Shown piece after piece: positions 10,706 through 19,615 of a stretch of 64,000 nt of DNA. The DNA comes from Paraurantiacibacter namhicola (lineage in GTDB: Bacteria > Pseudomonadota > Alphaproteobacteria > Sphingomonadales > Sphingomonadaceae): positions 2,465,001 through 2,529,000 of the forward strand of contig NZ_CP016545.1 in the NCBI RefSeq assembly GCF_001687545.1, written 5' to 3'. The first letter of the stretch is position 1, and each line of letters opens with the position of its first letter. The notes under the pieces were generated by a model that worked only from the letters and a program-made list of their open reading frames with translations, ran no database searches and was not told the DNA's origin. Both the position numbers and the translations under genes were made by a program.

Positions 10706-11662
10706 CTAGCGCGCGCCGCGCAGCGGCTCGCGCCCGAACACCCAGTCCTCGCCATCGACCTTTACGAGCACGCCGGCGAGATTGGCGTTTTCGCCTCGCT
10801 CGAGGCGCTCCAGCAAACGTGCTTCATCACCGCCATCGGGAGTGGCGCCGAAATGGCGCATGGCAAACCCGATGATGCGCAGCCGGACGGCCTTAGGTCC
10901 GAGCACGGCAAATCGAAGCGTGTCGCCATCCCGGCGGACCCGATCTTCCCAGACCTGTTCGCTTGCCCAAGAGACAGCTTTGTCCGCGTCACGCAGGTGA
11001 GAGGCGGAGCGGGTCACCATCTGCGGGTCCAGCCAGCCTTCCTCGGCCAAGGCCCGGCGCACGCGGACCCGTTGAAAGTCTGTGTTTTCATTCGAGGGGT
11101 CGGCGCAGGCAGCAACCCCCGCAGCCTCAAGAACGCGTGACAATTCCGCCCTCGTGAAGCCCAGCACGGGCCGCAGTAGTATTGTATCGGCCGAAGGACG
11201 CATTAGGCGCCGCTCCGCGATACCGCCGAGGCCGGTCACGCCCGCTCCGCGGTTCATGCGCATGACGACGGTTTCGGCCTGGTCATCCGCATGATGCGCG
11301 GTGGACACTGCTTCAAGCCCGCGATCTGCGGCCCAGTCGGCAAGCGCCTCGTACCGCGCCTCGCGAGCCCTCGCCTGCACATTCCCCTTGCCCACGTCGA
11401 CGCTCAGCACTGCGCAGGCGATCCCGCGCTCATCGCAAGCCCGCTGCACTAGCGCACACTCCTCGCGCGCCTCGGGCCTCAGGCCGTGATCGACGGTAGC
11501 GACTTCGAACCGGCCCGGGATGGCGGCATGAGCCAGCATCAGCATGGCCATGGAATCCGGCCCGCCGCTGACGGCCAGGCCAATTGGCCCTTCACCGCCC
11601 CATAATCGCTCCAAATCGCGCCGGAACCGCTCGACCAGTTCCGGATCGATCTTGTCACTCAC
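10706..11662 (-). CDS. tilS: tRNA(Ile)-lysidine synthase
   Basis: Attaches lysine to C34 of the CAU-anticodon tRNA-Ile so that it reads AUA; an essential cytosolic enzyme of the N-type ATP pyrophosphatase family. The PP-loop SGGPDS is at residues 32-37, and the STAHHADDQAET motif is present. 318 aa is the short form, with little of the C-terminal tRNA-binding extension seen in E. coli. The start is GTG 11662, overlapping the 3' end of the upstream cpoB-like gene by 8 bases, which implies coupling. This gene order is usual in sphingomonads. Confidence 0.95.
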   Translation of the reverse strand: MSDKIDPELVERFRRDLERLWGGEGPIGLAVSGGPDSMAMLMLAHAAIPGRFEVATVDHGLRPEAREECALVQRACDERGIACAVLSVDVGKGNVQARAREARYEALADWAADRGLEAVSTAHHADDQAETVVMRMNRGAGVTGLGGIAERRLMRPSADTILLRPVLGFTRAELSRVLEAAGVAACADPSNENTDFQRVRVRRALAEEGWLDPQMVTRSASHLRDADKAVSWASEQVWEDRVRRDGDTLRFAVLGPKAVRLRIIGFAMRHFGATPDGGDEARLLERLERGENANLAGVLVKVDGEDWVFGREPLRGAR

Positions 11663-12596
11663 AGGTGACGCGGCCGGTGTTCCGTTCGTACATGGACTGC
11701 AGGCGGCCGGTGGCCAGCGCCGGATATTTGTCGCCGAACTCGGCGAGCGCCAGGCAGGCGCGGGTCGTATCATCCAGCGCGATCATCGCTTCGGAAAGAT
11801 ACAGGAGGCTGTCCGGCGCGCGGGCCGCATTGGGGTCCGCCTGGTAATTCTCGAAGAAGAAGGTGGCTGCCGTGCGGGCCTGCCCGTCATCGAGATAGGC
11901 GCGGCCCAGCAGGTTGCGGCCATAGGTCGTGCGCCAGTGGTTGGGATACTTCTCCATGAACAGCGCCAGCTGCTGCTGCGCTTCGGGATAGAAGCCTGCG
12001 TCCCACAGGCGGAAGCCGTAGGAATATTCATCGTCGCCCGCATCGTCGCTCTGCGGTTTGGCGATGGCCTGCACGGCGGCGACGCGTTCGGGCGACGGAC
12101 CGGCCGCAGCGGGCGCGGGCGTCGGTGCCGGTGTGGGCGCGGGGGTGGCGGTGCTGGCACTTGGCGCAGGCGTCTCGGCCGTGCCCTGCGGAGGGACCAG
12201 CGCACCGGGCTGCTGCGCGGCCAGCTGGCGTTCGAGATAAGCGATGCGCGTTTCCATACCAGCCATCGCGTTTTCCTGCTGCTCCACCCGCGAAGTCAGC
12301 CGGGCGACCTGCGTTTCCAGCGAGTCCAGCCGCGTCAGGACATCGGTCAACGCGGTGGTGGAGGGCGTGCCGGGCTGCACCTGGCCGCGGGCCTGCCCGT
12401 CCGGCGTGATGACTTCGGGCGTGAAGAAGCGGCCATCGCCATTGGGGAAGACTTCGCGTTGCAGGGCGCGCACTTCGGCTTCCAGCTTGCGCAGCCGCGC
12501 CTCAGTATCCTGCGCTGCCGCAGGGGTTACGGAAAAGGCGCTGAGCGCGAAAACGCCGCCCGCCAGTGCCATTCGCGATGCTTGCCAAAGCGTCAT
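11655..12596 (-). CDS. CpoB/YbgF-like periplasmic TPR protein
   Basis: 313 residues with a signal peptide (about 1-29, cleavage after AAAQ). A coiled coil lies at about 33-60 and again at 85-125, where the LTRLDSLETQVARLTSRVEQ type heptads sit. A Pro/Ala/Thr-rich linker (about 135-170) leads to C-terminal TPR-like helices (about 185-310). Family knowledge: CpoB works with Tol-Pal and PBP1B during cell constriction. The tol-pal genes are not here, so the assignment rests on architecture alone. ATG 12596 follows a GGAGAA site at 7 bases. It is upstream of and overlaps tilS. Confidence 0.75.
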   Translation of the reverse strand: MTLWQASRMALAGGVFALSAFSVTPAAAQDTEARLRKLEAEVRALQREVFPNGDGRFFTPEVITPDGQARGQVQPGTPSTTALTDVLTRLDSLETQVARLTSRVEQQENAMAGMETRIAYLERQLAAQQPGALVPPQGTAETPAPSASTATPAPTPAPTPAPAAAGPSPERVAAVQAIAKPQSDDAGDDEYSYGFRLWDAGFYPEAQQQLALFMEKYPNHWRTTYGRNLLGRAYLDDGQARTAATFFFENYQADPNAARAPDSLLYLSEAMIALDDTTRACLALAEFGDKYPALATGRLQSMYERNTGRVTCE

Positions 12597-12743
12597 GAAA
12601 CAATTCTCCGTCCGGTAGGGTCTAGCAATTCCCGCACCATCGCCGCCGGGCGACAACGCAGGCTGAACACACGGGCATTTGTGCCAATGCGGGATTCGCT
12701 TGTCGAGGAGGGATTGCCCTTAAACTGTGGGCGATTGTCCCGC

Positions 12744-13595
12744 TTATTGCCCGGCTGGTGCCCCGGCGGCAGGCGCCGAGGTCGGAGCCGTACCGGGCGC
12801 TGCGGCAGGCGCAGCGTCACCGCGCGCCAGCAGCGCCGCTGCGCTGACAGGCACGTCGACCACGGTTTCCAGCTCCTCGCTGATCTTGGGCACGCTCTGC
12901 CCGCCTATGGTGATCGCAAGGATATCGGGCCGCCCGGTCACAAGCACCGGATCGACCGCATCGGCCGGCACGGTGAAACTGTCGCCATCCGTCATCAGGC
13001 TTTCATACAGCGTCTGGCCGTTCCCGTCCTTGACGCTGACCCAGGCATCGCCCTGCGCAGTGAAGACCACCGGGCCGGAGGTCGGCGCGCTTGCCGTAGG
13101 GCTGGCAGCAGCCTCGGGCGAGGCGGTCTGCTCGGCTTCGGGCTCGAGTATGCTGGGCAGCTCCCCTGCCGGCGTGAAGAAGGCGCGGGCGGCAAAGATC
13201 AGGCCCACGACAACCAGCACTAGGGCGAAGAGCGAAAACCACACCAGTCCGCGCGAGGGTGCGCGGCTCGGATCGCCGGGCTCGAAGGTCGCGGCGCGGC
13301 GGTCGGAGACTTCGCGCTCATCCTCGTCCAGTTCGGCGCGGACCATGGCGGTCACATCGTCCTGGTCGAGATCCACGAGTTTTGCATAGGTCCGGGCAAA
13401 GCCGGTGGCGTATGTCTTGCCCGGCATGTCCGAAAAACGGCCAGCTTCGATGGTCTCCAGGTGACGGATCGGAATGCGGGTCTGGGCAGCCACCTGCTCG
13501 ACCGAAAGGCCCTTCGCCTCGCGCGCGGCGGCAAGCTGCGCGCCAACGCCGACCGGTGCATCGCCTGCGAATTCTTCCGAAGTCTCGTCGCTCAT
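12744..13595 (-). CDS. RodZ-like HTH protein with one membrane span (DUF4115)
   Basis: 283 residues. The Cro/CI-type helix-turn-helix at about 17-80 (LAAAREAKGLSVEQVAAQT) is cytoplasmic. One transmembrane segment lies at about 117-138, followed by an Ala/Pro/Ser-rich linker and a periplasmic beta domain (about 185-265) of the DUF4115 type. Family knowledge: RodZ links MreB to the cell wall in rod-shaped cells. Start ATG 13595 follows GGGAC at 7 bases. Whether it acts in shape control or as a membrane regulator cannot be told from the sequence. Confidence 0.85.
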   Translation of the reverse strand: MSDETSEEFAGDAPVGVGAQLAAAREAKGLSVEQVAAQTRIPIRHLETIEAGRFSDMPGKTYATGFARTYAKLVDLDQDDVTAMVRAELDEDEREVSDRRAATFEPGDPSRAPSRGLVWFSLFALVLVVVGLIFAARAFFTPAGELPSILEPEAEQTASPEAAASPTASAPTSGPVVFTAQGDAWVSVKDGNGQTLYESLMTDGDSFTVPADAVDPVLVTGRPDILAITIGGQSVPKISEELETVVDVPVSAAALLARGDAAPAAAPGTAPTSAPAAGAPAGQ

Positions 13596-13705
13596 AAATG
13601 TCCCGTTTGGCGCTGCTGCGCCCCCGCGTCCCGTGCAGGGACACAAGAGCGGGCGCAGGCGTGGCAAGTCAAGGATTTTCACCGGTTTGCGGCCCGGTGG
13701 CCGGA

Positions 13706-15997
13706 TCAGTCCAGCTCGATCCCGTTATCGGCAGCCCATGCTGTCAATGCCTCGCGCATGCTGGGTGGCGGCGAGGAAAGCCAGCCGGTCATGGCCTGCG
13801 AGATCGCCTTGGTGTCCACCTGCCGGACCAGTTCCTTGATCTGGCCCACGGCCGCAGGCGTGATCGACAGGCGGCGATAGCCCAGCCCGATCAGGGCCAG
13901 CGCTTCCAGCCGCCTTCCGCCCATTTCGCCGCACACACCAAGGTCCACACGCGTCCCCACAACGCCCTTCGCGATCCTATCAAGGAAGCGCAGGATGGAT
14001 GGGCTCAGCCAGTCGTACCGCTCGGCCAGCACCGGGTTGGAGCGGTCGGCGGCAAACAGGAACTGCGTCAGGTCGTTCGTGCCGACGGATATGAAGGACA
14101 CCTTGTCCACCAGCAGGTCCATCATCTCGGCGAGCGAAGGGACCTCCAGCATGACGCCGTAATTGATGGCCTGGGGGAGCTTGTGCTTGCGATCCTTAAG
14201 GAAGGCCAGCTGCTCCTCGAACACGGCCTTCGCCGCATCGAATTCCCAGATTTCCGACACCATGGGGAACATGACGTTCAGTGTCTTGCCCGCCGCCCCG
14301 TCCAGCAGGGCGCGGGCCTGAACCTTCATCAGGCCTTCGCGCTCCAGCGCCAGGCGCAGCGCGCGCCAGCCCATGGCCGGGTTCTCGTCCTCGCGCGCAT
14401 TTTCGCTGTTGATGTAAGGCAGCGACTTGTCGCCGCCGATGTCCACGGTGCGGAAGATCACCGGCTTGTCCCCGGCGGCATCCAGCACGTCCTTGTACAG
14501 CCGGGTCTGCCGCTCCCGCTGCGGCAGGACGCTGGAAATCAGGAACTGGAATTCGGTGCGGAACAAGCCGATGCCGTCCGCGCCGGTCAGCGGCAGCATG
14601 GGCACATCGTCGCGCAGGCCGGCATTCATCATCACCTGAACGCGCTGCCCGTCGCGGGTGAAGGGCTCCACCTCGCGCAGGCGGGCGTAGGCGGCCTGCT
14701 TCTCGCGCCGCCGGGCGAAGCGCGCCTCGAACGCATCGAGCACGCCCTGCGTGGGGCGGATCGTCAGCTGCGCCTTGTCGCCATCGACCAGCAGCTCGTC
14801 ACCTTCGCGCACAAGTCCGCGCACATTGCGCACGCGGCCGATCACCGGCACGCCCATGGCCCGCGCCACGATCACGACATGCGCGGTCAGGCTGCCCTGT
14901 TCCAGCACCACGCCCTTCAGGCGGCGCTTGTCATATTCCAGCAGCTCTGCCGGGCCCAAATTCTTGGCGATAAGGATGGAATCCTCGCGCAGTCCGCTCG
15001 ATGCCGCCGTGCCCAGCTGGCCGGACACGATGCGCAGCAGGCGGTTCGCCAGGTCTTCCAAGTCGTGCATCCGGTCCGCCAGCAGCGGATCGTCGATCTC
15101 GCGCATGCGCATGCGGGTGCGCTGCTGCACGCGCTCGATGGCGGCCTCGGCGGTCAGGCCGCTGTCGATCGCCTCGTTGATGCGGCGGCCCCAGCCCTCG
15201 TCGTAAGCGAACATCTTGTAGGTCTGCAGGACTTCCTCATGCTCGCCGCCCGTGCCGAATTCGGCCTGGTTCGCCATGTGGTCGATCTGCTCGCGCATCT
15301 TGTCGAAGGCGAGGTAGACGCGCTGGCGCTCTGCTTCGGTATCCTCCGCAACGGTCTGGTCGATCTGCACGCGCGGTTGGTGGAAGACCGCCTTGCCCAG
15401 ACCCAGCCCCTTCACCAGCTGCAGCCCGTCCATGACGTCCTGCCCGGTGTGGTTGACTGTTTGTCCCGCAGAATCTTCCTCGTCCACCAGCCCGGCATTG
15501 TGGATCAGTTCCGCCAACACCATGGCGACGGTCTGTAGGGCCTCGACCTCCACCTCTTCATACTTGCGCGGCTCGACATGCTGGACGGTCAGGACCCCTA
15601 TCGCCCGCTCGCGCCGGACGATCGGCACACCTGCGAAAGAGTGGAATTTTTCCTCGCCCGTTTCGGGCACGTACTGGAATTCGGGGTGAGCTGCCGCCTC
15701 ATCCAGGTTCAGCGTCTCGATATTGGCGGCGATGGTCCCGGTAAGTCCCTCGCCCACGCCAAGCCGCGTGACGTGGATCGCGCTCTGGTTCAGGCCGCGG
15801 GTGGCGTAGAGCTCCAGCATACCTTCGCGCAGCAGGTAGATTGAGCACACCTCGCTATCCAGCGAGTCGCCGATGATCTGCACCACTTGGTTGAGCTTGC
15901 CCTGCGCATGGGTGCGCGCAGCCATAACCTCATGCAGGCGCGTGAGGATGGACCGGGCCGCAGTGGCGGCCGATGTCGGGGGTACTTTATCCGGCAT
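13706..15997 (-). CDS. ptsP: PEP-protein phosphotransferase PtsP (EI-Ntr)
   Basis: First component of the nitrogen PTS: autophosphorylates from PEP and passes phosphate to NPr (PtsO). 763 residues with an N-terminal GAF domain (about 20-160), then the EI domains. The phosphorylated histidine is His373 in TAHVVIVARAMG, and the PEP-binding barrel has DIGGDKSLPY, GLFRTEFQF and ISVGTNDLTQF. The GAF domain distinguishes it from the sugar-PTS EI and is known to sense glutamine and 2-oxoglutarate. No ptsO or ptsN lies nearby. Start ATG 15997. Confidence 0.96.
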   Translation of the reverse strand: MPDKVPPTSAATAARSILTRLHEVMAARTHAQGKLNQVVQIIGDSLDSEVCSIYLLREGMLELYATRGLNQSAIHVTRLGVGEGLTGTIAANIETLNLDEAAAHPEFQYVPETGEEKFHSFAGVPIVRRERAIGVLTVQHVEPRKYEEVEVEALQTVAMVLAELIHNAGLVDEEDSAGQTVNHTGQDVMDGLQLVKGLGLGKAVFHQPRVQIDQTVAEDTEAERQRVYLAFDKMREQIDHMANQAEFGTGGEHEEVLQTYKMFAYDEGWGRRINEAIDSGLTAEAAIERVQQRTRMRMREIDDPLLADRMHDLEDLANRLLRIVSGQLGTAASSGLREDSILIAKNLGPAELLEYDKRRLKGVVLEQGSLTAHVVIVARAMGVPVIGRVRNVRGLVREGDELLVDGDKAQLTIRPTQGVLDAFEARFARRREKQAAYARLREVEPFTRDGQRVQVMMNAGLRDDVPMLPLTGADGIGLFRTEFQFLISSVLPQRERQTRLYKDVLDAAGDKPVIFRTVDIGGDKSLPYINSENAREDENPAMGWRALRLALEREGLMKVQARALLDGAAGKTLNVMFPMVSEIWEFDAAKAVFEEQLAFLKDRKHKLPQAINYGVMLEVPSLAEMMDLLVDKVSFISVGTNDLTQFLFAADRSNPVLAERYDWLSPSILRFLDRIAKGVVGTRVDLGVCGEMGGRRLEALALIGLGYRRLSITPAAVGQIKELVRQVDTKAISQAMTGWLSSPPPSMREALTAWAADNGIELD

Positions 15998-16095
15998 GCG
16001 AACTGCCTATCGCATGGAAATGCTTTTGGAAATGTTGCCGCGCATCCGCCGCCCCTGCGCGGGCAGCGGAATGCGTTGCAATCAGGGGGCTTTCG

Positions 16096-16251
16096 TCAGC
16101 CTTGGGATATTTCCTGTTTCAGCATCAGCTTCTGCTTCTTCAGGGTCTGGATCGTCGCGCTGTCCGGTACGGGCCGGCTCATTTCGTCATGCAGCCTGGC
16201 ATCCAGCTTCGTGTGCTTTTCCTGCAATGCTTGCGTGTGCGACATTCCCAT
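16096..16251 (-). CDS. Small YdcH/DUF465-family protein
   Basis: 51 residues starting MGMSHTQALQEKHTKLD, highly charged and helical, with the YdcH/DUF465 pattern of an HxxLD helix followed by a Lys-rich helix (TLKKQKLMLKQEI). It probably forms a short helical hairpin. The start at 16251 is chosen because GGAG lies 8 bases upstream; a longer frame to 16308 adds an unrelated tail. Function of the family is unknown. A paralogue is transcribed divergently about 170 bases away. Confidence 0.8.
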   Translation of the reverse strand: MGMSHTQALQEKHTKLDARLHDEMSRPVPDSATIQTLKKQKLMLKQEISQG

Positions 16252-16418
16252 GAAGTCATCTCCTGTGCCTGTGGGGACATGCGTCCCGTAGAGTTGGCGG
16301 CGCGGCAATCCGCGACTCGCCGAGTCGCATCATGACCACACAATTGTCATCAAATCATGGATGGCGTAGTTCGGCAAACAGGCAGGAGCCGGGGCGTGGG
16401 AATCGAGCGACAAATGCG

Positions 16419-16616
16419 ATGACGGAAGACGAAATCCGCCGGAAGCTGGCAGTGCTGAAAACCGAACACCGGGATCTGGACGCTGCCATCGCGGCGCTGG
16501 GCGCCAATGACAATTCCGACCAGCTGCGCATTGCGCGCCTGAAGAAGCGCAAGCTGCAGCTGCGCGACCGCATCAGCGCGCTGGAAGATCTTTTGACGCC
16601 GGACATCATCGCCTGA
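16419..16616 (+). CDS. Small YdcH/DUF465-family protein, divergent paralogue
   Basis: 65 residues starting MTEDEIRRKLAVLKTEHRDLD. The same two-helix pattern as the neighbour, with the C-terminal LKKRKLQLRDRI helix matching its LKKQKLMLKQEI. Start ATG 16419 has only a weak ribosome site. The divergent arrangement suggests an old duplication with a shared control region of about 170 bases that contains no motif I can name. Confidence 0.75.
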   Translation: MTEDEIRRKLAVLKTEHRDLDAAIAALGANDNSDQLRIARLKKRKLQLRDRISALEDLLTPDIIA

Positions 16617-16745
16617 CGCAAACGCGCGGGCCGCGGCGGGGTCTTTCGTGCCCAATCGGGACAACATGGTTAAAATAGGGGAAACGCTGCAGCCCACCTA
16701 TTCAATACGTTAAAGCCCTGATGTAGCGCCTGTCGCATCAACGCG

Positions 16746-17225
16746 ATGAACCAGACAGCAAACCTCAACCGCACGATCGTGGACATGCTTTACGAAGAGG
16801 CGATGCTGCTGGCCGACGAGGCCCGCGACACGTTTCGCGACGCCGCGCAGGAACGCCGCCGGACAGGCACCCCGCTGCATGAGGACGAGGACCTGGAGCG
16901 CATCGCTCTGAGCTGCGAGGCGCTGCGGACCACCACGCGCATGATGCACGCCCTGTCATGGCTGCTGAACCAGCGCGCGCATTTCTGCGGCGAACTCACC
17001 GAGTTCCAGCTGCGCCGCCACGGCCGCCTTCCCCGCCACCAGCCGGATAGCGACCCGGCCCAGCTGGCCCTGCTGCCCGCGCATCTGCGCGACGTGGTGG
17101 AACGCACCCGCCGCTTCCACGCCCGCATCGCCCGGCTGGACCAGGCATGGCGCGACCATTTCGCCATGCACCCCGCCGCAATCCAGCGCCTGCGCGAACG
17201 CGTCGGCCTGGCAATGGCGGGCTGA
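16746..17225 (+). CDS. rcdA: RcdA-like regulator of CtrA degradation (DUF1465)
   Basis: 159 residues, all helical, with the DUF1465 pattern: LYEEAMLLADEARDTF near residue 15, a central RMMHALSWLLNQRA helix and a C-terminal basic, disordered-leaning tail. Family knowledge: in Caulobacter, RcdA is an adaptor that brings CtrA and other substrates to ClpXP during the cell cycle. The assignment is by pattern, at about the family length (177 aa in Caulobacter). The gene is convergent with glpK with 9 bases between them and no room for a separate terminator. The upstream 130-base gap has isolated TTAA halves but no TTAA-N7-TTAA CtrA box. Confidence 0.78.
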   Translation: MNQTANLNRTIVDMLYEEAMLLADEARDTFRDAAQERRRTGTPLHEDEDLERIALSCEALRTTTRMMHALSWLLNQRAHFCGELTEFQLRRHGRLPRHQPDSDPAQLALLPAHLRDVVERTRRFHARIARLDQAWRDHFAMHPAAIQRLRERVGLAMAG

Positions 17226-17234
17226 CGCAGGCAG

Positions 17235-18704
17235 TTAAAGCTTCGCCAGCGCGGCATCCCAGTTTTCGATCCGAGCGGACCGGACCGCATCGTCCATGGC
17301 CGGGCTGAACACCTGCCGGTCCCCGATCATGGCCGATGCCGCATCCCCAAGCGTGGCGTGGAGGCCCGCGCCGACAGCCGCCAGCATCGCCGCACCCAGC
17401 GCCGTCGTCTCCACGAAACCGGGGCGCTCTACCTGCAGGCCGGTGATGTCCGCGATGTCCTGCGCCAGCCAGTCATTGGCGATCATCCCGCCATCGACCT
17501 TCAGCAGCGCCCAGTCCGCGCCATCGGCGGCAAAAGCGGTGCGCAAATCCTGCGTCTGGTGGGCCATTGCCTCCAGCGCGGCGCGCACGATCTGCGCCTT
17601 GCCGGTTGCAAAGCTGAGGCCCGTGATGCTGGCGCGCGCATCGGCCAGCCAGTGCGGCGCGCCGAGGCCCGACAGCGCAGGCACAATCACCACGCCGCCG
17701 CTGTCATCCACGCTGCGCGCAAGGGCCTCGGTTTCCTTCGCGCTAGCGATCAGGCCCAGGCTGTCGCGCAGCCATTGCACCAGGCTGCCGGCCACGAAGA
17801 CGCTGCCTTCCAGCGCATAGGTCCGCGTCCCATCCAGCTGGCACAGCACCGTGCCTAGCAGGCGGTGGCGAGACATCGGCACCTCGCCACCCTTGTTCGT
17901 CAGCACGAATGCGCCCGTGCCGTAAGTGGCCTTGGTCTCGCCCGGTGAGAGGCATGCCTGCCCAATGGTGGCGGCCTGCTGGTCGCCAGCCATGCCGCAG
18001 ATCGGAATGCCTGATCCCAGCACGCTGGCCGTGGCCAGTTGTCCCGCGCAATCGACCACCTGCGGCAGCGCCGCGCGCGGTACGCCCAGCAGCGCCAGCA
18101 GCTCCTCGTCCCAATCGCCCGTTTCCAGCGAATAAAGCATCGTGCGGCTGGCATTGCTGGCATCGGTGATGTGCGCCGCGCCCGCGGTCAGCTTGAAGAC
18201 CAGCCAGCTTTCGACCGTGCCGAAGCGCAAGGTGCCAGCATCCGCCGCCCCGCGCACGGCCTCGTCATTGTCCAGCATCCAGCGCATCTTCGTGCCGCTG
18301 AAGTAGGGATCGAGCAGCAGGCCGGTCTTCTCCCGCACCAGCGCCTCATGCCCTGCATCGCGCAATTGCCTGCAGAACGGTTCCGTCCGGCGGTCCTGCC
18401 AGACGATGGCGCGGCTGAGCGGCTCCCCCGTCCCGGCGTCCCACGCCACCACAGTCTCGCGCTGGTTGGTGATGCCGATGGCCGCAACGGCCTGCGCGCC
18501 GCCTGCCGTTTCCACCATGGCCTGCGCGCAGGCGAGCGTGCGCTCCCAGATCTCGGCCGCGTCGTGTTCCACCCAGCCGGGCTGCGGGTAATGCTGCGTC
18601 AGCTCTCGCTGCTCTGTGCCCAGCAGGCTGCCGTCTGCCGCGAACAGCATTGCGCGGGTGGAGGTTGTGCCTTCGTCCAGGACGAGGATTGCTGGCGGTG
18701 TCAC
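17235..18704 (-). CDS. glpK: Glycerol kinase
   Basis: Phosphorylates glycerol to sn-glycerol 3-phosphate in the cytosol. 489 residues of the FGGY family: N-terminal LDEGTTSTRAMLF, the glycerol-binding NQRETVVAWD and WQDRRT segments, GMAGDQQAA and ATYGTGAFVL, and the C-terminal VDGGMIANDWL. Start GTG 18704 with GGAGAG upstream. There is no glpF or glpD beside it, so glycerol uptake and G3P oxidation must be encoded elsewhere. It is divergent from the MBL hydrolase with only 26 bases between the two starts. Confidence 0.96.
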   Translation of the reverse strand: MTPPAILVLDEGTTSTRAMLFAADGSLLGTEQRELTQHYPQPGWVEHDAAEIWERTLACAQAMVETAGGAQAVAAIGITNQRETVVAWDAGTGEPLSRAIVWQDRRTEPFCRQLRDAGHEALVREKTGLLLDPYFSGTKMRWMLDNDEAVRGAADAGTLRFGTVESWLVFKLTAGAAHITDASNASRTMLYSLETGDWDEELLALLGVPRAALPQVVDCAGQLATASVLGSGIPICGMAGDQQAATIGQACLSPGETKATYGTGAFVLTNKGGEVPMSRHRLLGTVLCQLDGTRTYALEGSVFVAGSLVQWLRDSLGLIASAKETEALARSVDDSGGVVIVPALSGLGAPHWLADARASITGLSFATGKAQIVRAALEAMAHQTQDLRTAFAADGADWALLKVDGGMIANDWLAQDIADITGLQVERPGFVETTALGAAMLAAVGAGLHATLGDAASAMIGDRQVFSPAMDDAVRSARIENWDAALAKL

Positions 18705-18730
18705 TTACATTCTCTCCCTTGTCGCGCCAT

Positions 18731-19615
18731 ATGGCCACCATGCAAGCGCCGCCGCAACCCTGGCCGACCGGCCTCGTGGAACAGCTGGAGCCGCTGGTCG
18801 CGCGCGTGCTGGCGCCAAACCCATCGCCCTTCACCTATACCGGCACGCAGACATACCTCGTCGGCGGGTCGGAAGGCATGGCGGTAATCGACCCTGGGCC
18901 GAACGACGGGCGGCATATCGAGGCTCTGCTTAGCGCCATCGGCGAGGCCGTGGTGACCGCAATCTGCTGCACCCACACCCACCGCGACCATTCGCCCGCC
19001 GCCGCGCCTCTGGCAGAGCGGACAGGCGCGCCCATCGTCGGCTGCGGCCAACTTGCGCTCGACACCAGCGGGGAGCCGCGCCTCGATGCCCCGTTCGACC
19101 GGGATTATGCGCCCGGCCGCGTGCTGGCGGATGGCGAGCAGGTGAGCGGGCCGGGCTGGACGCTGACGGCCGTGGCCACGCCTGGCCACACATCGAACCA
19201 CCTCTGCTTCGCGTTGGAGGAGAGCGGCGCGCTGTTCACCGGGGATCATGTGATGGGCTGGTCCACCAGCGTCGTCGTGCCGCCCGATGGCGACATGGCC
19301 GATTACATGGCCAGCCTGGACAAGCTGTATGCGCGCGAGGACCGCGTCTATTACCCGGCCCACGGCCCGGCGGTGGAAAAACCGCGCCAGCTGGTGCGCG
19401 GCATGGCCGGACACCGGCGCCAGCGCGAGCGGCAGATCCTGAAGCTGCTGGATGCCGAGGCGCGGCCGATCCGCGCGCTGGTGCCGGAAATGTACAAGGG
19501 CGTGGACGAACGGCTGTGGCCCGCCGCCGCGCAAAGCGTGCTGGCGCACCTGATCGATCTGGAACGGCAGGGCCGCGTGCAGCGTTCGGAGGATATATGG
19601 CAGACAATACGATAG
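18731..19615 (+). CDS. MBL-fold metallo-hydrolase (LACTB2-like)
   Basis: 294 residues. The zinc-binding motif is CTHTHRDHSPAA, followed by ATPGHTSNHLCF (third His), LFTGDHVMGW (bridging Asp) and YYPAHGPAV (last His), so both metal sites are complete. The C-terminal helical/winged region (about 230-294) matches LACTB2-like hydrolases, some of which act on RNA or thioesters; the substrate here is unknown. Start ATG 18731; ATG 18740 is possible. Its last 19 bases overlap the next gene, which suggests a transcription unit with DUF4230 and nadA. Confidence 0.88.
   Translation: MATMQAPPQPWPTGLVEQLEPLVARVLAPNPSPFTYTGTQTYLVGGSEGMAVIDPGPNDGRHIEALLSAIGEAVVTAICCTHTHRDHSPAAAPLAERTGAPIVGCGQLALDTSGEPRLDAPFDRDYAPGRVLADGEQVSGPGWTLTAVATPGHTSNHLCFALEESGALFTGDHVMGWSTSVVVPPDGDMADYMASLDKLYAREDRVYYPAHGPAVEKPRQLVRGMAGHRRQRERQILKLLDAEARPIRALVPEMYKGVDERLWPAAAQSVLAHLIDLERQGRVQRSEDIWQTIR

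Noticed and set aside
13598-15538. A 646-codon plus-strand open frame over ptsP
   Set aside because: PtsP is certain on the other strand; this frame is His/Gln/Arg-rich low-information sequence.
16660-16745. CtrA box upstream of rcdA
   Set aside because: Only isolated TTAA halves are present, with no TTAA-N7-TTAA spacing.
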